The notes below the pieces were generated by a model that searched no databases, had not been told where the DNA came from, and saw nothing but the letters and a program-made list of their open reading frames with translations. Both the position numbers and the translations under genes were made by a program. This document shows positions 1 to 6,343 of a stretch of DNA of 7,037 nucleotides, one piece after another (position 1 is the first letter of the stretch; each line of letters begins with the position of its first letter). This DNA is from Ruminococcaceae bacterium UBA5579 (GTDB lineage Bacteria > Bacillota > Clostridia > Oscillospirales > Ruminococcaceae). The stretch spans positions 160 to 7,196 of the forward strand of contig DILZ01000090.1 of NCBI GenBank assembly GCA_002425305.1. Reading direction: 5' to 3'.

Positions 1-143
1 CGCCGTCCTGTCCTTTCTGCGATATTGCAAGCGCGGAATGCGCCGATGAGGAATCAGATATCGGGTCAATCATTTTAACGGTCGTAATAATCGTGATCAT
101 TATCGGTGCAGTCGCGGACGCTTGCGGATCGGAGGAAACATGA
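1..143 (+). CDS. C-terminal end of a Cys-containing single-span membrane protein (partial)
   Basis: Open from the left edge (first full codon at position 3) for 46 codons to a TGA at 141-143; the other two + frames are stopped inside this stretch (TGA at about 47, TAA at 79), so this frame is the best candidate. The visible part starts with a CPFC (CxxC) motif, has two further cysteines, an acidic patch (DEESD) and then a strongly hydrophobic run rich in Ile and Val (about visible residues 20-38), ending in a short tail ADACGSEET. That looks like a C-terminal membrane anchor following a Cys-containing segment that might bind metal or form disulfides. The stop overlaps the next start as ATGA, which suggests translational coupling to the SpoVG-family gene. 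I do not recognise the family, and because the N-terminus is outside the window the function cannot be assigned. Confidence 0.55.
   Translation, partial: PSCPFCDIASAECADEESDIGSIILTVVIIVIIIGAVADACGSEET
131..135 (+). promoter_or_regulatory. Ribosome binding site fixing the SpoVG-family start
   Basis: GGAGG lies four bases before the ATG at 140. It decides for that ATG over an in-frame TTG at 122, which would place the ribosome binding site inside the gene and add six residues (MRIGGN) that do not resemble SpoVG N-termini. Confidence 0.75.
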
Positions 144-472
144 AAATTGATGTCAGGATCAACAGCTTAACGCCCGGTGAGGGCAATGTAAAGGCAATCG
201 CTTCGGCGAATCTCGACGATTGCTTTGCGGTAAGAAATATCCGCGTTATGGAGGGCAAAAACGGCTTGTTCGTTTCCATGCCTTCGCAGAAAGGACAGGA
301 CGGCGAGTATCACGATATCTGCTTCCCTACGACCGCGGAGCTGAGAAAGCAGCTCAACGGTGCGGTTGCAGAAGCGTATAAGCAGGCTATCGTACAGATT
401 CAGGAGCAGTCCAACGCAAATTTTTCGCAGCCGGAGCAGACATATGAGGCTGCTCCGACGATGTCGATGTAA
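140..472 (+). CDS. SpoVG-family nucleic-acid-binding protein
   Basis: 110 residues from the ATG at 140. Residues 1-87 follow the SpoVG family closely: MKIDVRINS at the N-terminus, KAIASANLDDCFAVRNIRV at 18-36, GKNGLFVSMPS at 39-49, DGEYHDICFP at 54-63, then a helical segment to about 87. SpoVG proteins are small dimeric DNA/RNA-binding regulators; in Bacillus the housekeeping copy affects septation and sporulation, and in other Firmicutes it acts on virulence or metabolic genes. This copy carries a Gln/Ser/Pro-rich extension (88-110), longer than the usual SpoVG of roughly 95 residues. It overlaps the upstream membrane-protein gene by four bases and sits 130 bases before the prepilin gene, not in the usual purR-spoVG-glmU neighbourhood. 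It is therefore probably a paralogue serving this cluster or an accessory element. A role in regulating pilus expression is inference. Family assignment is confident, target unknown. Confidence 0.9.
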   Translation: MKIDVRINSLTPGEGNVKAIASANLDDCFAVRNIRVMEGKNGLFVSMPSQKGQDGEYHDICFPTTAELRKQLNGAVAEAYKQAIVQIQEQSNANFSQPEQTYEAAPTMSM

Positions 473-478
473 TTAAAA

Positions 479-556
479 TTGTCGGGAATTATTTGCGCCG
501 TTGGGGATCAGAGATCGAGCCGCATTTATTTGTCGAATTTATCGGATCAGACATCG
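479..556 (+). repeat. Degenerate direct repeats in the leader before the prepilin gene
   Basis: Two words occur twice in the same order: TTGTCG at 479-484 and 530-535, and GGATCAGAGATCG at 505-517 versus GGATCAGACATCG at 544-556 (12 of 13 identical, 39 bases apart). AATT-rich sequence follows each TTGTCG. This could be a decayed tandem duplication, paired protein-binding sites or chance. A related 12-base word, ATCAGATATCGG, lies inside the first gene at 53-64. No function is established. Confidence 0.3.
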
Positions 557-578
557 GTGCTTTGCCCGGGATTTTTTT
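554..578 (+). terminator. Possible weak intrinsic terminator or attenuator ahead of the prepilin gene
   Basis: A short GC-rich hairpin can form: CGG-GC (555-560 with T558 bulged) pairs with GCCCG (564-568) around a TTT loop (561-563), and seven T residues follow at 572-578. Stem of only five GC pairs with a bulge, so weak; it would separate spoVG transcription from the pilus operon or attenuate it. It is the only hairpin-plus-T-run I could find in the window, in the only gap above 100 bases. The T-run could also simply be part of an AT-rich leader before the pilin ribosome binding site. Confidence 0.3.
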
Positions 579-589
579 AAATATTTTAT

Positions 590-594
590 GGAGG
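590..594 (+). promoter_or_regulatory. Ribosome binding site fixing the prepilin start
   Basis: GGAGG followed by eight bases (mostly T) and then the ATG at 603. The frame is open further upstream, to a TTG at 501 and an ATG at 588, but neither has a comparable site and the upstream residues (IRDRAAFICRIYRIRHRC) do not look coding. Confidence 0.75.
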
Positions 595-602
595 ATTTTT
601 TT

Positions 603-920
603 ATGAGAAAGATTTTTAACACCATCAAGGCGACCGCAAAGGCGGTAAAGGCAAAGTTCAGCAGCGTAAAGGCGGCGGTATGCCGTAAGATGCAGAGAAG
701 CCGTGATGCAGTCAATGCGGCAGCGTTCAGACTCGCAATCCGCAGCAACACCATGCTTGCTGCAAACCGCGGCGAGAATTTCGTGGACAGCGGTATCAAG
801 ATTCTGATCGCTGTCGTTATCGGCGCGCTGCTGCTCGGCGGTCTCTACGCGCTGTTCGGCGAAACCATCATGCCCACTGTGACCGAAAAGGTTAAGGATA
901 TGTTCAACTTTAAGGGATAA
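603..920 (+). CDS. Flp-like prepilin, DUF6133 type (probable major pilin)
   Basis: 105 residues. Residues 1-57 are a basic, Ala-rich leader with 14 Lys/Arg and one acidic residue. It ends in NRG-ENFVD (G57/E58), followed by the hydrophobic helix IKILIAVVIGALLLGGLYALF (65-85) and a short polar tail rich in charged residues (86-105). Flp pilins are cut by an A24 peptidase after Gly, with an acidic residue at +5; cutting at G57 would leave 48 residues, the usual size of a mature Flp subunit, with Asp62 at +5 in place of the usual Glu. It resembles the DUF6133 proteins seen beside Tad loci in Clostridia. The subunit would sit in the cytoplasmic membrane before assembly into the filament. Its gene is first in the operon and overlaps the peptidase gene by one base (TAATG). 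The unusual point is the leader length; Flp leaders are typically much shorter. Major-pilin role is inferred from position, size and motif. Confidence 0.82.
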   Translation: MRKIFNTIKATAKAVKAKFSSVKAAVCRKMQRSRDAVNAAAFRLAIRSNTMLAANRGENFVDSGIKILIAVVIGALLLGGLYALFGETIMPTVTEKVKDMFNFKG

Positions 921-1330
921 TGGCAGCACTGCAATTTGTAGTGGTCGCGGTTCTGCTTGGCATCGGCTCCGTTATGGATATACGAACCCGTGAAATTCCG
1001 AATTGGATCAGTGCCGGAGTGCTTATTTCGGCGTTTTTTCACTTCAATATCCAAAATTTTTGGGGTATAATCGTCGCCGTTATCTTTTTCTCTGTGGCGC
1101 TTGCTACGGGGAAGATCGGCGGCGGTGATGTCAAGCTGATCGCGGCTCTGAGCATGGTCTGCGGACTTTGGGGCAGCTTCGCGCTGCTCCTTTTCGCGCA
1201 GATATCCATGCTCATTTTTTATGGAGTTTCCGCAATTGTGCAGAAGCTCCGCGGCAGAACGGCAGATAAGAGTCTGCCGTTTGTGCCGTTTATAACCTTT
1301 GGTTATGTATTGACAACAGTTATTTTGTGA
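920..1330 (+). CDS. Prepilin peptidase, A24 family (TadV/CpaA type)
   Basis: 136-residue polytopic membrane aspartyl protease that removes the leader from prepilins at the cytoplasmic face. Both catalytic motifs are intact: MDIRTREIPN with Asp20 and GKIGGGDVK with Asp70. Hydrophobic segments occupy most of the rest (about 4-19, 30-63, 73-107, 121-135), and the PFVPFITFGY stretch near the C-terminus matches the conserved end of the family. The length fits the short TadV/CpaA type without the N-terminal methyltransferase domain of PilD, so mature pilins here are probably not N-methylated by this enzyme. The start codon shares one base with the pilin stop codon; an AAGGGA at 912-917 is rather close to the ATG, so translation probably relies on reinitiation after the pilin gene. 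Substrates are most likely the prepilin at 603-920 and the DUF4320 protein at 6344-6736. Confidence 0.93.
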   Translation: MAALQFVVVAVLLGIGSVMDIRTREIPNWISAGVLISAFFHFNIQNFWGIIVAVIFFSVALATGKIGGGDVKLIAALSMVCGLWGSFALLLFAQISMLIFYGVSAIVQKLRGRTADKSLPFVPFITFGYVLTTVIL

Positions 1331-1343
1331 AAGGAATACGGCA

Positions 1344-2294
1344 ATGAAATTTTTGAAAAACAGAACGGTACTCGGTGTAGTATGCATTGCGCTGTCGCTT
1401 ATCATCTGCTTTGCGATCACTCCTCTTTTTAACGCGAGCAAGAGCAGCACGATGAAGATCGTGAGGATCAAGAACGACTTGAAAATCGGGCAGGAGATCA
1501 CCTCTAAGGACATCGAGGTCGTTGAAGTCGGAGCGTATAATATGCCCTCCGAGGTCATGCAGAAATCCGAGGACGTTGTCGGAAAGTACGCGGCAGCGGA
1601 AATGCTGAAAAACGAGTATGTTCTTGCGACAAAAATAAGCGATACTCCCGCTTCGGAAAACATCTATTTATACGGCTTGACGGGCGAAAAGCGCGCTATC
1701 TCGATCACAATCCCCTCTTTTGCGGGCGGTCTTTCGGGCAAGCTCATTTCGGGAGATATCGTGTCGGTGATCGCGGTCGATTATCAGGAAAAGGGCGAAA
1801 CGGTCATTCCAGAGGAATTACAGTACGTTGAGGTTATCGCTGTGACCGACAAGAAAGGCAACGATGACGAAACCGTTACCGTAAAGCCCGACGGCAAGGA
1901 AGAAACCGAGCTGCCCGAAACCGTGACCTTGCTCGTAACCCCTGAACAGGCGAATATCCTCGCTGAACTGGAAGCGGAGGGCGAAATTCACATTTCGCTT
2001 GTATACCGCGGAACGGCTGAAAACGCGCAGAAGTTTATTTCGGCGCAGGAGAAATATTTGACAGAATTGGCGGCAGGAAAGGAAAATGAAAAAGAAAACG
2101 AAATCACCAACAAGCCCGAAGTACCGCAGAAGCCTTCGCAGAGCGAGATTACCGAGGATAAGAATCCCGAGGGGAATTCCGACGAGAGCATTCCCGAAAG
2201 CAATTCCGAGATTGATAAAATAATTATTGATCCCGAAAATAATTCGGATGATAATTCCGATACGGAGGTGACTTCCGATGCCGAATCTGTTTAA
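1344..2294 (+). CDS. cpaB: CpaB/RcpC-like pilus assembly protein with SAF domain
   Basis: 316 residues: an N-terminal membrane anchor (about 9-27) after a short basic stretch, a SAF-like domain (about 37-98, with KIVRIKNDLKIGQEITSKDI and YAAAEMLKNEYVL), and an RcpC/CpaB core (about 113-222, with KRAISITIPSFAGG, SGKLISGDIVSVIAV and VTLLVTPEQANILAELEAEGEIHISLVYRG). CpaB proteins act outside the cytoplasmic membrane and in diderms work with the secretin; with no secretin here the protein may guide the filament through the cell wall, which is inference. From about 243 to the end is a low-complexity tail rich in Glu, Asp, Asn, Ser and Pro with four N-S-[D/E] motifs (from 278, 287, 300 and 304). 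AAAGGAA at 1330-1336 precedes the ATG, 13 bases after the peptidase gene. The last 17 bases overlap the next gene, whose ribosome binding site lies within this tail. Confidence 0.85.
   Translation: MKFLKNRTVLGVVCIALSLIICFAITPLFNASKSSTMKIVRIKNDLKIGQEITSKDIEVVEVGAYNMPSEVMQKSEDVVGKYAAAEMLKNEYVLATKISDTPASENIYLYGLTGEKRAISITIPSFAGGLSGKLISGDIVSVIAVDYQEKGETVIPEELQYVEVIAVTDKKGNDDETVTVKPDGKEETELPETVTLLVTPEQANILAELEAEGEIHISLVYRGTAENAQKFISAQEKYLTELAAGKENEKENEITNKPEVPQKPSQSEITEDKNPEGNSDESIPESNSEIDKIIIDPENNSDDNSDTEVTSDAESV
2264..2270 (+). promoter_or_regulatory. Ribosome binding site inside the cpaB-like tail, for the TadZ-like gene
   Basis: GGAGGTG, seven bases before the ATG at 2278 and embedded in the coding sequence of the preceding gene. 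It supports a true 17-base gene overlap in different frames. Confidence 0.75.
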
Positions 2295-3135
2295 ATCCTT
2301 GATCTCACGCGGTGACGACGATGAGGAGCTGGATCTCGAATTCGACCTCGCCAATCCCGAGAACGACTGCTTCGAGCTTCCGCCCGACAGACGGGATAAC
2401 CAAATCCTCGCTGTATGGGGCAGTCCCTCCTCCGGTAAGACTATCATGAGCGTTAAGCTGGCACGGTACATCGCATCACAGAAAAAGAATGTCATTCTTG
2501 TGCTTGCGGATATGTCCGCGCCGCCTCTGCCCTATGTATGCCCGCCGTCCGATCTCGAAGCGGAAACCTCGCTCGGCAATATTCTCGGCGCGGCCCATGT
2601 GGACGAGAACCTCATCAAGCAGAATGCGATCCTTCACAAGAAAAACGAGTATCTCACCATGCTTGCCATGCTGAAAGGAGAAAACGCGTTCAGCTATGCG
2701 CCGTACACGGAAACACAGGCGCGGGAGCTTCTCGAGGAGCTGCGCCATATGGCGGACTATATCATCATCGACTGCACGAGTAATATAACCAATGACGCGC
2801 TCTCGGCGGTATCTCTTATCGAATCCGACGCAGTACTGCGTTTGGTTTCATGCGATTTGAAGTCAATCTCCTATTTGAACTCGCAGCTTCCACTTTTATT
2901 GGACAATAAATTCAACGCCAACAAGCAGTACAAGGCGGCAAGCAATGTCGATGAGTTTCAGGCAGATGAGAACATCGAGCAGGTCGTTGGCGGCGTCAGC
3001 TTTAGAATTCCGCATTCCGATGAGGTTTATAAGCAGTTTCTTGCGGGAAATCTGTTCGGCGGCTTGACCGAAAAGGACAGCAAGGACTTCCGTAAGGCTG
3101 TTTCAAAAATAGCAAACGAGGTGTTTGAAATATGA
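2278..3135 (+). CDS. TadZ/CpaE-like pilus localisation ATPase (ParA/MinD superfamily)
   Basis: 285 residues, no membrane segment. After an acidic N-terminal region (DDDEELDLEFD, 13-23) comes a P-loop, GSPSSGKT at 48-55, in the context LAVWGSPSSGKTIMSVKLARYIA, a strand KNVILVLADMS (70-80), and a Walker-B-like DYIIIDCTS with Asp165 (160-168). This order matches the ParA/MinD/CpaE fold. The P-loop fits the classical GxxxxGKT but not the deviant KGGxGKT: the position of the signature lysine is Ser49. Atypical P-loops are known among TadZ proteins. In other systems TadZ/CpaE places the pilus machine at a cell pole. There is no clear receiver domain, unlike the longer CpaE proteins. The gene lies between cpaB- and cpaF-like genes, the usual Tad order, and overlaps cpaF as ATGA. 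Polar placement and ATP hydrolysis are inferred from the family. Confidence 0.85.
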   Translation: MPNLFKSLISRGDDDEELDLEFDLANPENDCFELPPDRRDNQILAVWGSPSSGKTIMSVKLARYIASQKKNVILVLADMSAPPLPYVCPPSDLEAETSLGNILGAAHVDENLIKQNAILHKKNEYLTMLAMLKGENAFSYAPYTETQARELLEELRHMADYIIIDCTSNITNDALSAVSLIESDAVLRLVSCDLKSISYLNSQLPLLLDNKFNANKQYKAASNVDEFQADENIEQVVGGVSFRIPHSDEVYKQFLAGNLFGGLTEKDSKDFRKAVSKIANEVFEI

Positions 3136-4520
3136 GTCTGACTACAAATTCTAACACACAAAACTTGTTCTTTAAATCGGATAAGAAACGCGAATTCTCC
3201 GATGTGCTGAACGAGGTGCAGTCGTACATTTCGAGCAAATATTCCGCGCTGGTCATTGACGGGATCAATAATGTGAATTCAGGAAATGACGAGGTCAAGC
3301 TGCAGGTCAAGCGGTACATCGGTAAATATCTGCTCGACTACCGTATTTCCGTTGAGGGGCTTACGCAGACGGAGCTTGTGGATAAGCTGTACACCGAAAT
3401 GGCGGAGTTTTCTTTCCTTACAAAATATATTTTCGGCACGGGGATTGAGGAAATTAACATTAACAGTTGGGATGACATCGAAGTCCAGTACAGCAACGGC
3501 ACAAACGTCAAGCTGGACGAGAAGTTCGAGTCTCCCGATCACTCAATCAATGTTGTCCGCAGAATGCTCCATGTTTCGGGAATGGTTCTGGATAACACCT
3601 CGCCCGCTATACTCGGTCACCTTTCGAAAAATATCCGCATCGCCGTGCTGAAAACTCCGCTTGTCGATGAAGATGTCGGCGTAGCGGCTTCGATCCGTAT
3701 TGTCAACGCACAAAAGCTGCAGAAAGAGGACTTCCTCAAGTCGGGAACGGCGACCGATGATATGATGGAGCTGCTTTCCGCACTCGTCCGTTATGGCGTT
3801 TCAACGACTGTTGCAGGAGCTACGTCAAGCGGAAAGACAACGCTGACGGGCTGGCTGCTTTCCACTATCCCTTACGACAAGCGAATTCTTACGATTGAAA
3901 GCGGCTCCCGCGAGTTGGACTTGGTAGTGCGTGACAGCAAAGGGAAAATCTTAAATAAGGTCGTCCACACCATAACGCGAGAATCCGAGGACGACCGCAA
4001 ATCCATTTCCCAAGACGATCTGTTGGATATGGCGCTCCGCTTCCACCCCGACTATATCGTTGTCGGCGAGATGAGAAGCAGCGAGGCGGATTCCGCGCAG
4101 GAAGCAGCGAGAACGGGTCATACCGTTATAACGACAATTCACTCCAACTCATGCGAATCCACCTGGCGCAGAATGGTGACGCTCTGCAAACGTAAATATC
4201 CGAATGTGGATGACAAGGTCATTTTGAATTTGGTCACGGAGGCGTTTCCCATTGTCGTGTACGCAAAGCAGCTTGAAAACAAGCAGCGCCGCATTATGGA
4301 GATCATGGAATGTGAGATTTGCTCGGACGGCACTCGGAAATACCACTCGCTGTATCAGTATAAGATCTCCGAGAACCGCATGGAAAACGGGAAGTTTATC
4401 ATCAAGGGCGCGCATGAAAAGGTCGAGGAAATTTCCGAATCGCTTCAAAGACGGCTGCTTGAAAACGGTATGCCGCAAGGCGAGCTTGACGCATTGCTGA
4501 AAGGAGGCAAATCCGCATGA
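3132..4520 (+). CDS. cpaF: CpaF/TadA-family pilus assembly ATPase
   Basis: 462-residue secretion ATPase of the PulE/VirB11 superfamily, a cytoplasmic hexamer that drives Flp pilus assembly. Seen in order: an N-terminal domain with FGTGIEEININSWDDIEV (101-118); SIRIVNAQKL (187-196); Walker A GATSSGKT (229-236); an Asp-box region LTIESGSREL (253-262); Walker B DYIVVGEMRSSEAD with Asp307 and Glu313; and the His box ARTGHTVITTIHSNS with His330 and His337. All key residues are intact. Length and the conserved FGTGIEEIN region favour CpaF over conjugative VirB11, which is usually shorter. The ATG overlaps the TadZ-like stop (ATGA); GAGGTG at 3118-3123 is the ribosome binding site. The stop overlaps the TadB-like start in the same way. 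One motor is present; there is no separate retraction ATPase in the window, consistent with Tad systems, where one ATPase is thought to do both jobs. Confidence 0.95.
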   Translation: MSLTTNSNTQNLFFKSDKKREFSDVLNEVQSYISSKYSALVIDGINNVNSGNDEVKLQVKRYIGKYLLDYRISVEGLTQTELVDKLYTEMAEFSFLTKYIFGTGIEEININSWDDIEVQYSNGTNVKLDEKFESPDHSINVVRRMLHVSGMVLDNTSPAILGHLSKNIRIAVLKTPLVDEDVGVAASIRIVNAQKLQKEDFLKSGTATDDMMELLSALVRYGVSTTVAGATSSGKTTLTGWLLSTIPYDKRILTIESGSRELDLVVRDSKGKILNKVVHTITRESEDDRKSISQDDLLDMALRFHPDYIVVGEMRSSEADSAQEAARTGHTVITTIHSNSCESTWRRMVTLCKRKYPNVDDKVILNLVTEAFPIVVYAKQLENKQRRIMEIMECEICSDGTRKYHSLYQYKISENRMENGKFIIKGAHEKVEEISESLQRRLLENGMPQGELDALLKGGKSA

Positions 4521-5446
4521 ACGCAATATTAACGGTGGCTTTTATAGGCTTGGTGGTCGGATTTTTTCTGCTGTTCGGGATCTCGCCGATGGAGTTCACC
4601 GAGGGGATTTTTACGAGAATTCTTGCCAAGCCGAACAGTATAAAATCGCAGATCAACGAAGCCACGAAAAGGAAAAAGCCGAATGTTTTCAGGCGTGAGA
4701 TATCCGAGGCGCAGGAAATATTAAGGCTCACCAACCGAACGAATATGTTCGGAATCCTTTGCGCTTGCTCACTTGGTTTGGCGGCAATAGGAATATGTGT
4801 TTCGATTGCAATCGGGAACGCTTTCCTTGCTCCCGTTATGGCAGTGGGATTGATGTTCGTGCCGTTCTGGTACGTTAAGACTACGGCTACAAACTACAAA
4901 AAGGCAATATCGTCCGAGTTGGAAACGGCGCTGTCCATTATTACGACCGCTTACCTCAGAAACGAGGACATCATAACCTCTATCGAGGAAAATGTCCACT
5001 ATCTGAACGCGCCTGTCAAGGCGGTTTTCGAGAATTTCATCAGCAGGATCAAGCTGTCGAATCCCGACATCACTGCCGCGATTTTGGATATGAAAACCAA
5101 AATCGACAACGAGGTGTTCCATGAATGGTGCGACAGCCTTATCCTCTGCCAAAGCGACCGCAGCTTAAAATCCACGCTTACTCCGATAGTAAATAAGCTG
5201 TCGGATATGCGTGTGGTAAATGCCGACCTCGAATATCTGATTACGGGACCGAGAAAAGAATTTATTTCAATGGCATTCTTGGTTATAGGCAACATACCGC
5301 TGTTATATATGCTGAACAAGGCTTGGTACAACAGTCTTATGAATACTGTTGCCGGGCAGATCGTGCTGGCAATATCCGCGGTCGGGATTTTCGTTTCTAC
5401 GGCAATTGTCATTAAGCTGACCAAGCCGATTGAGTACAAGAGATAA
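4517..5446 (+). CDS. TadB-like inner-membrane platform protein (T2SSF domain)
   Basis: 309 residues. Membrane segments at about 3-22, 78-98, 102-120, 248-266 and 278-300; between the middle pair and the last pair is a soluble helical region (about 125-245) with the type II secretion F-like pattern, including ISSELETALSIITTAYLRNEDI and EVFHEWCDSLILCQSDRSL. This topology is that of TadB: a platform protein that contacts the CpaF motor and conveys its motion to the pilin. It comes directly after cpaF and before a second T2SSF protein, the standard tadA-tadB-tadC order. AAGGAGG at 4501-4507 precedes the ATG, which shares bases with the cpaF stop. TadB versus TadC is assigned by gene order; the two are paralogous. 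Sequence divergence from proteobacterial TadB is high. Confidence 0.85.
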   Translation: MNAILTVAFIGLVVGFFLLFGISPMEFTEGIFTRILAKPNSIKSQINEATKRKKPNVFRREISEAQEILRLTNRTNMFGILCACSLGLAAIGICVSIAIGNAFLAPVMAVGLMFVPFWYVKTTATNYKKAISSELETALSIITTAYLRNEDIITSIEENVHYLNAPVKAVFENFISRIKLSNPDITAAILDMKTKIDNEVFHEWCDSLILCQSDRSLKSTLTPIVNKLSDMRVVNADLEYLITGPRKEFISMAFLVIGNIPLLYMLNKAWYNSLMNTVAGQIVLAISAVGIFVSTAIVIKLTKPIEYKR

Positions 5447-5458
5447 GGGGGGAAGAAT

Positions 5459-6331
5459 ATGCAGTTTTTATTATTTTTATTCGGCGTTTTGCTTGGAACG
5501 GGGCTGTTTATGCTGTTCGCCAATGCGCTGAAAATCCCCTATCTCAAAACCTCGAAAGCAGTAATGAACACGGGGCGTGAGGACAAAAAGCTCTCAAAAA
5601 ATATTGAGGCAATCATGCTCGGCATCGCGGCGAAGCTCGGAAAAATTATCCCGTTGGACAAGTACAAGAAATCCCGTCTGGAAAGTACCTTGAAGTCCGC
5701 CGGAATAAAAATGACCCCCGAAACCTTTACGGCGCTGTCGTTTGTAAAGGCGTTTTCTGTGGCTCTGCTTGCTGTTCCGTTCGCGTTCTTTATGCCGCTG
5801 CTGATCCCGTTTTTCATTATCCTTGCCGTTGCGATCTATTTCCGTGAGAACGGCAAGGCAGATGAAAAGATGAGGGAAAAGCGCGACGCTATCGAGCAGG
5901 AACTCCCCCGCTTTGTAGCTACCGTGGAGCAGGAATTAAAGACCTCGCGCGACGTTTTGTCCATAATGGAGAACTTCAAAAAGCACGCCGGAGTGCATTT
6001 CGCTTACGAACTCGATGTCACCTGCGCGGATATGCGTTCATCAAGCTATGAGGCAGCGCTCACAAGATTTGAAGCGAGAATCGGCTCGGCACAATTGTCC
6101 GACGTAGTGCGCGGTCTTGTTTCCGTTATCCGCGGCGATGACAGCGCGGTATATTTCAAAATGCTGGCGCACGATTTCAAGCTGATCGAGCTGCAAAGGC
6201 TCAAGGCAAAAGCGGCGAAGATACCGCCTAAAATTCGCGTTTTTAGCTTTGGAATGCTGATGTTGTTTCTCTTGACATACCTTGTGGTCATGGGAATGCA
6301 GCTGCTCGACTCGCTGAGTTCGATGGCGTGA
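5459..6331 (+). CDS. TadC-like inner-membrane platform protein (T2SSF domain)
   Basis: 290 residues. A hydrophobic N-terminus (about 3-22), a soluble stretch containing LESTLKSAGIKMTPETF (74-90), paired membrane segments (about 92-128), a T2SSF cytoplasmic domain (about 145-255, with IEQELPRFVATVEQEL and a long amphipathic helical region), and a last membrane helix (about 259-281). This is the second platform subunit of the Tad machine, expected to pair with the TadB-like protein. The gap to the preceding gene is 12 bases and contains a run of six G (5447-5452), an unusually G-rich ribosome binding site, before the ATG at 5459. The long polar N-terminal region between the first and second membrane parts is typical of TadC proteins. 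Confidence 0.87.
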   Translation: MQFLLFLFGVLLGTGLFMLFANALKIPYLKTSKAVMNTGREDKKLSKNIEAIMLGIAAKLGKIIPLDKYKKSRLESTLKSAGIKMTPETFTALSFVKAFSVALLAVPFAFFMPLLIPFFIILAVAIYFRENGKADEKMREKRDAIEQELPRFVATVEQELKTSRDVLSIMENFKKHAGVHFAYELDVTCADMRSSSYEAALTRFEARIGSAQLSDVVRGLVSVIRGDDSAVYFKMLAHDFKLIELQRLKAKAAKIPPKIRVFSFGMLMLFLLTYLVVMGMQLLDSLSSMA

Positions 6332-6343
6332 TGGAGGTGAAAA

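Noticed and set aside
501..602. N-terminal extension of the prepilin to a TTG at 501
   Set aside because: The strong GGAGG at 590-594 points to the ATG at 603, and the upstream residues are not like any pilin leader.
473..602. Sigma-70 promoter before the prepilin gene
   Set aside because: TTGTCG could serve as a -35 element at two places (479 and 530), but no acceptable TATAAT-like element lies 16-18 bases downstream of either.
489..1663. Long minus-strand open frames (489-929 and 845-1663)
   Set aside because: They lie opposite the prepilin, peptidase and cpaB-like genes, whose motifs are clear, and their translations show no recognisable domain and have no convincing ribosome binding site.
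2278..2294. Frameshift joining the cpaB-like and tadZ-like genes
   Set aside because: Both products are complete for their families, and the second has its own good ribosome binding site, so a simple gene overlap explains the frames.
1818..2495. 225-codon minus-strand open frame
   Set aside because: It spans the junction of two confidently assigned + strand genes; its Ser/Arg- and Phe/Leu-rich composition is what a reversed Glu/Asp-rich coding sequence gives.
3132..4520. Conjugative type IV secretion ATPase (VirB11) in place of CpaF
   Set aside because: The length, the FGTGIEEIN region and the flanking TadB/TadC, TadZ and pilin genes fit a Tad pilus; no VirB4, VirB6 or VirD4 gene is in the window.
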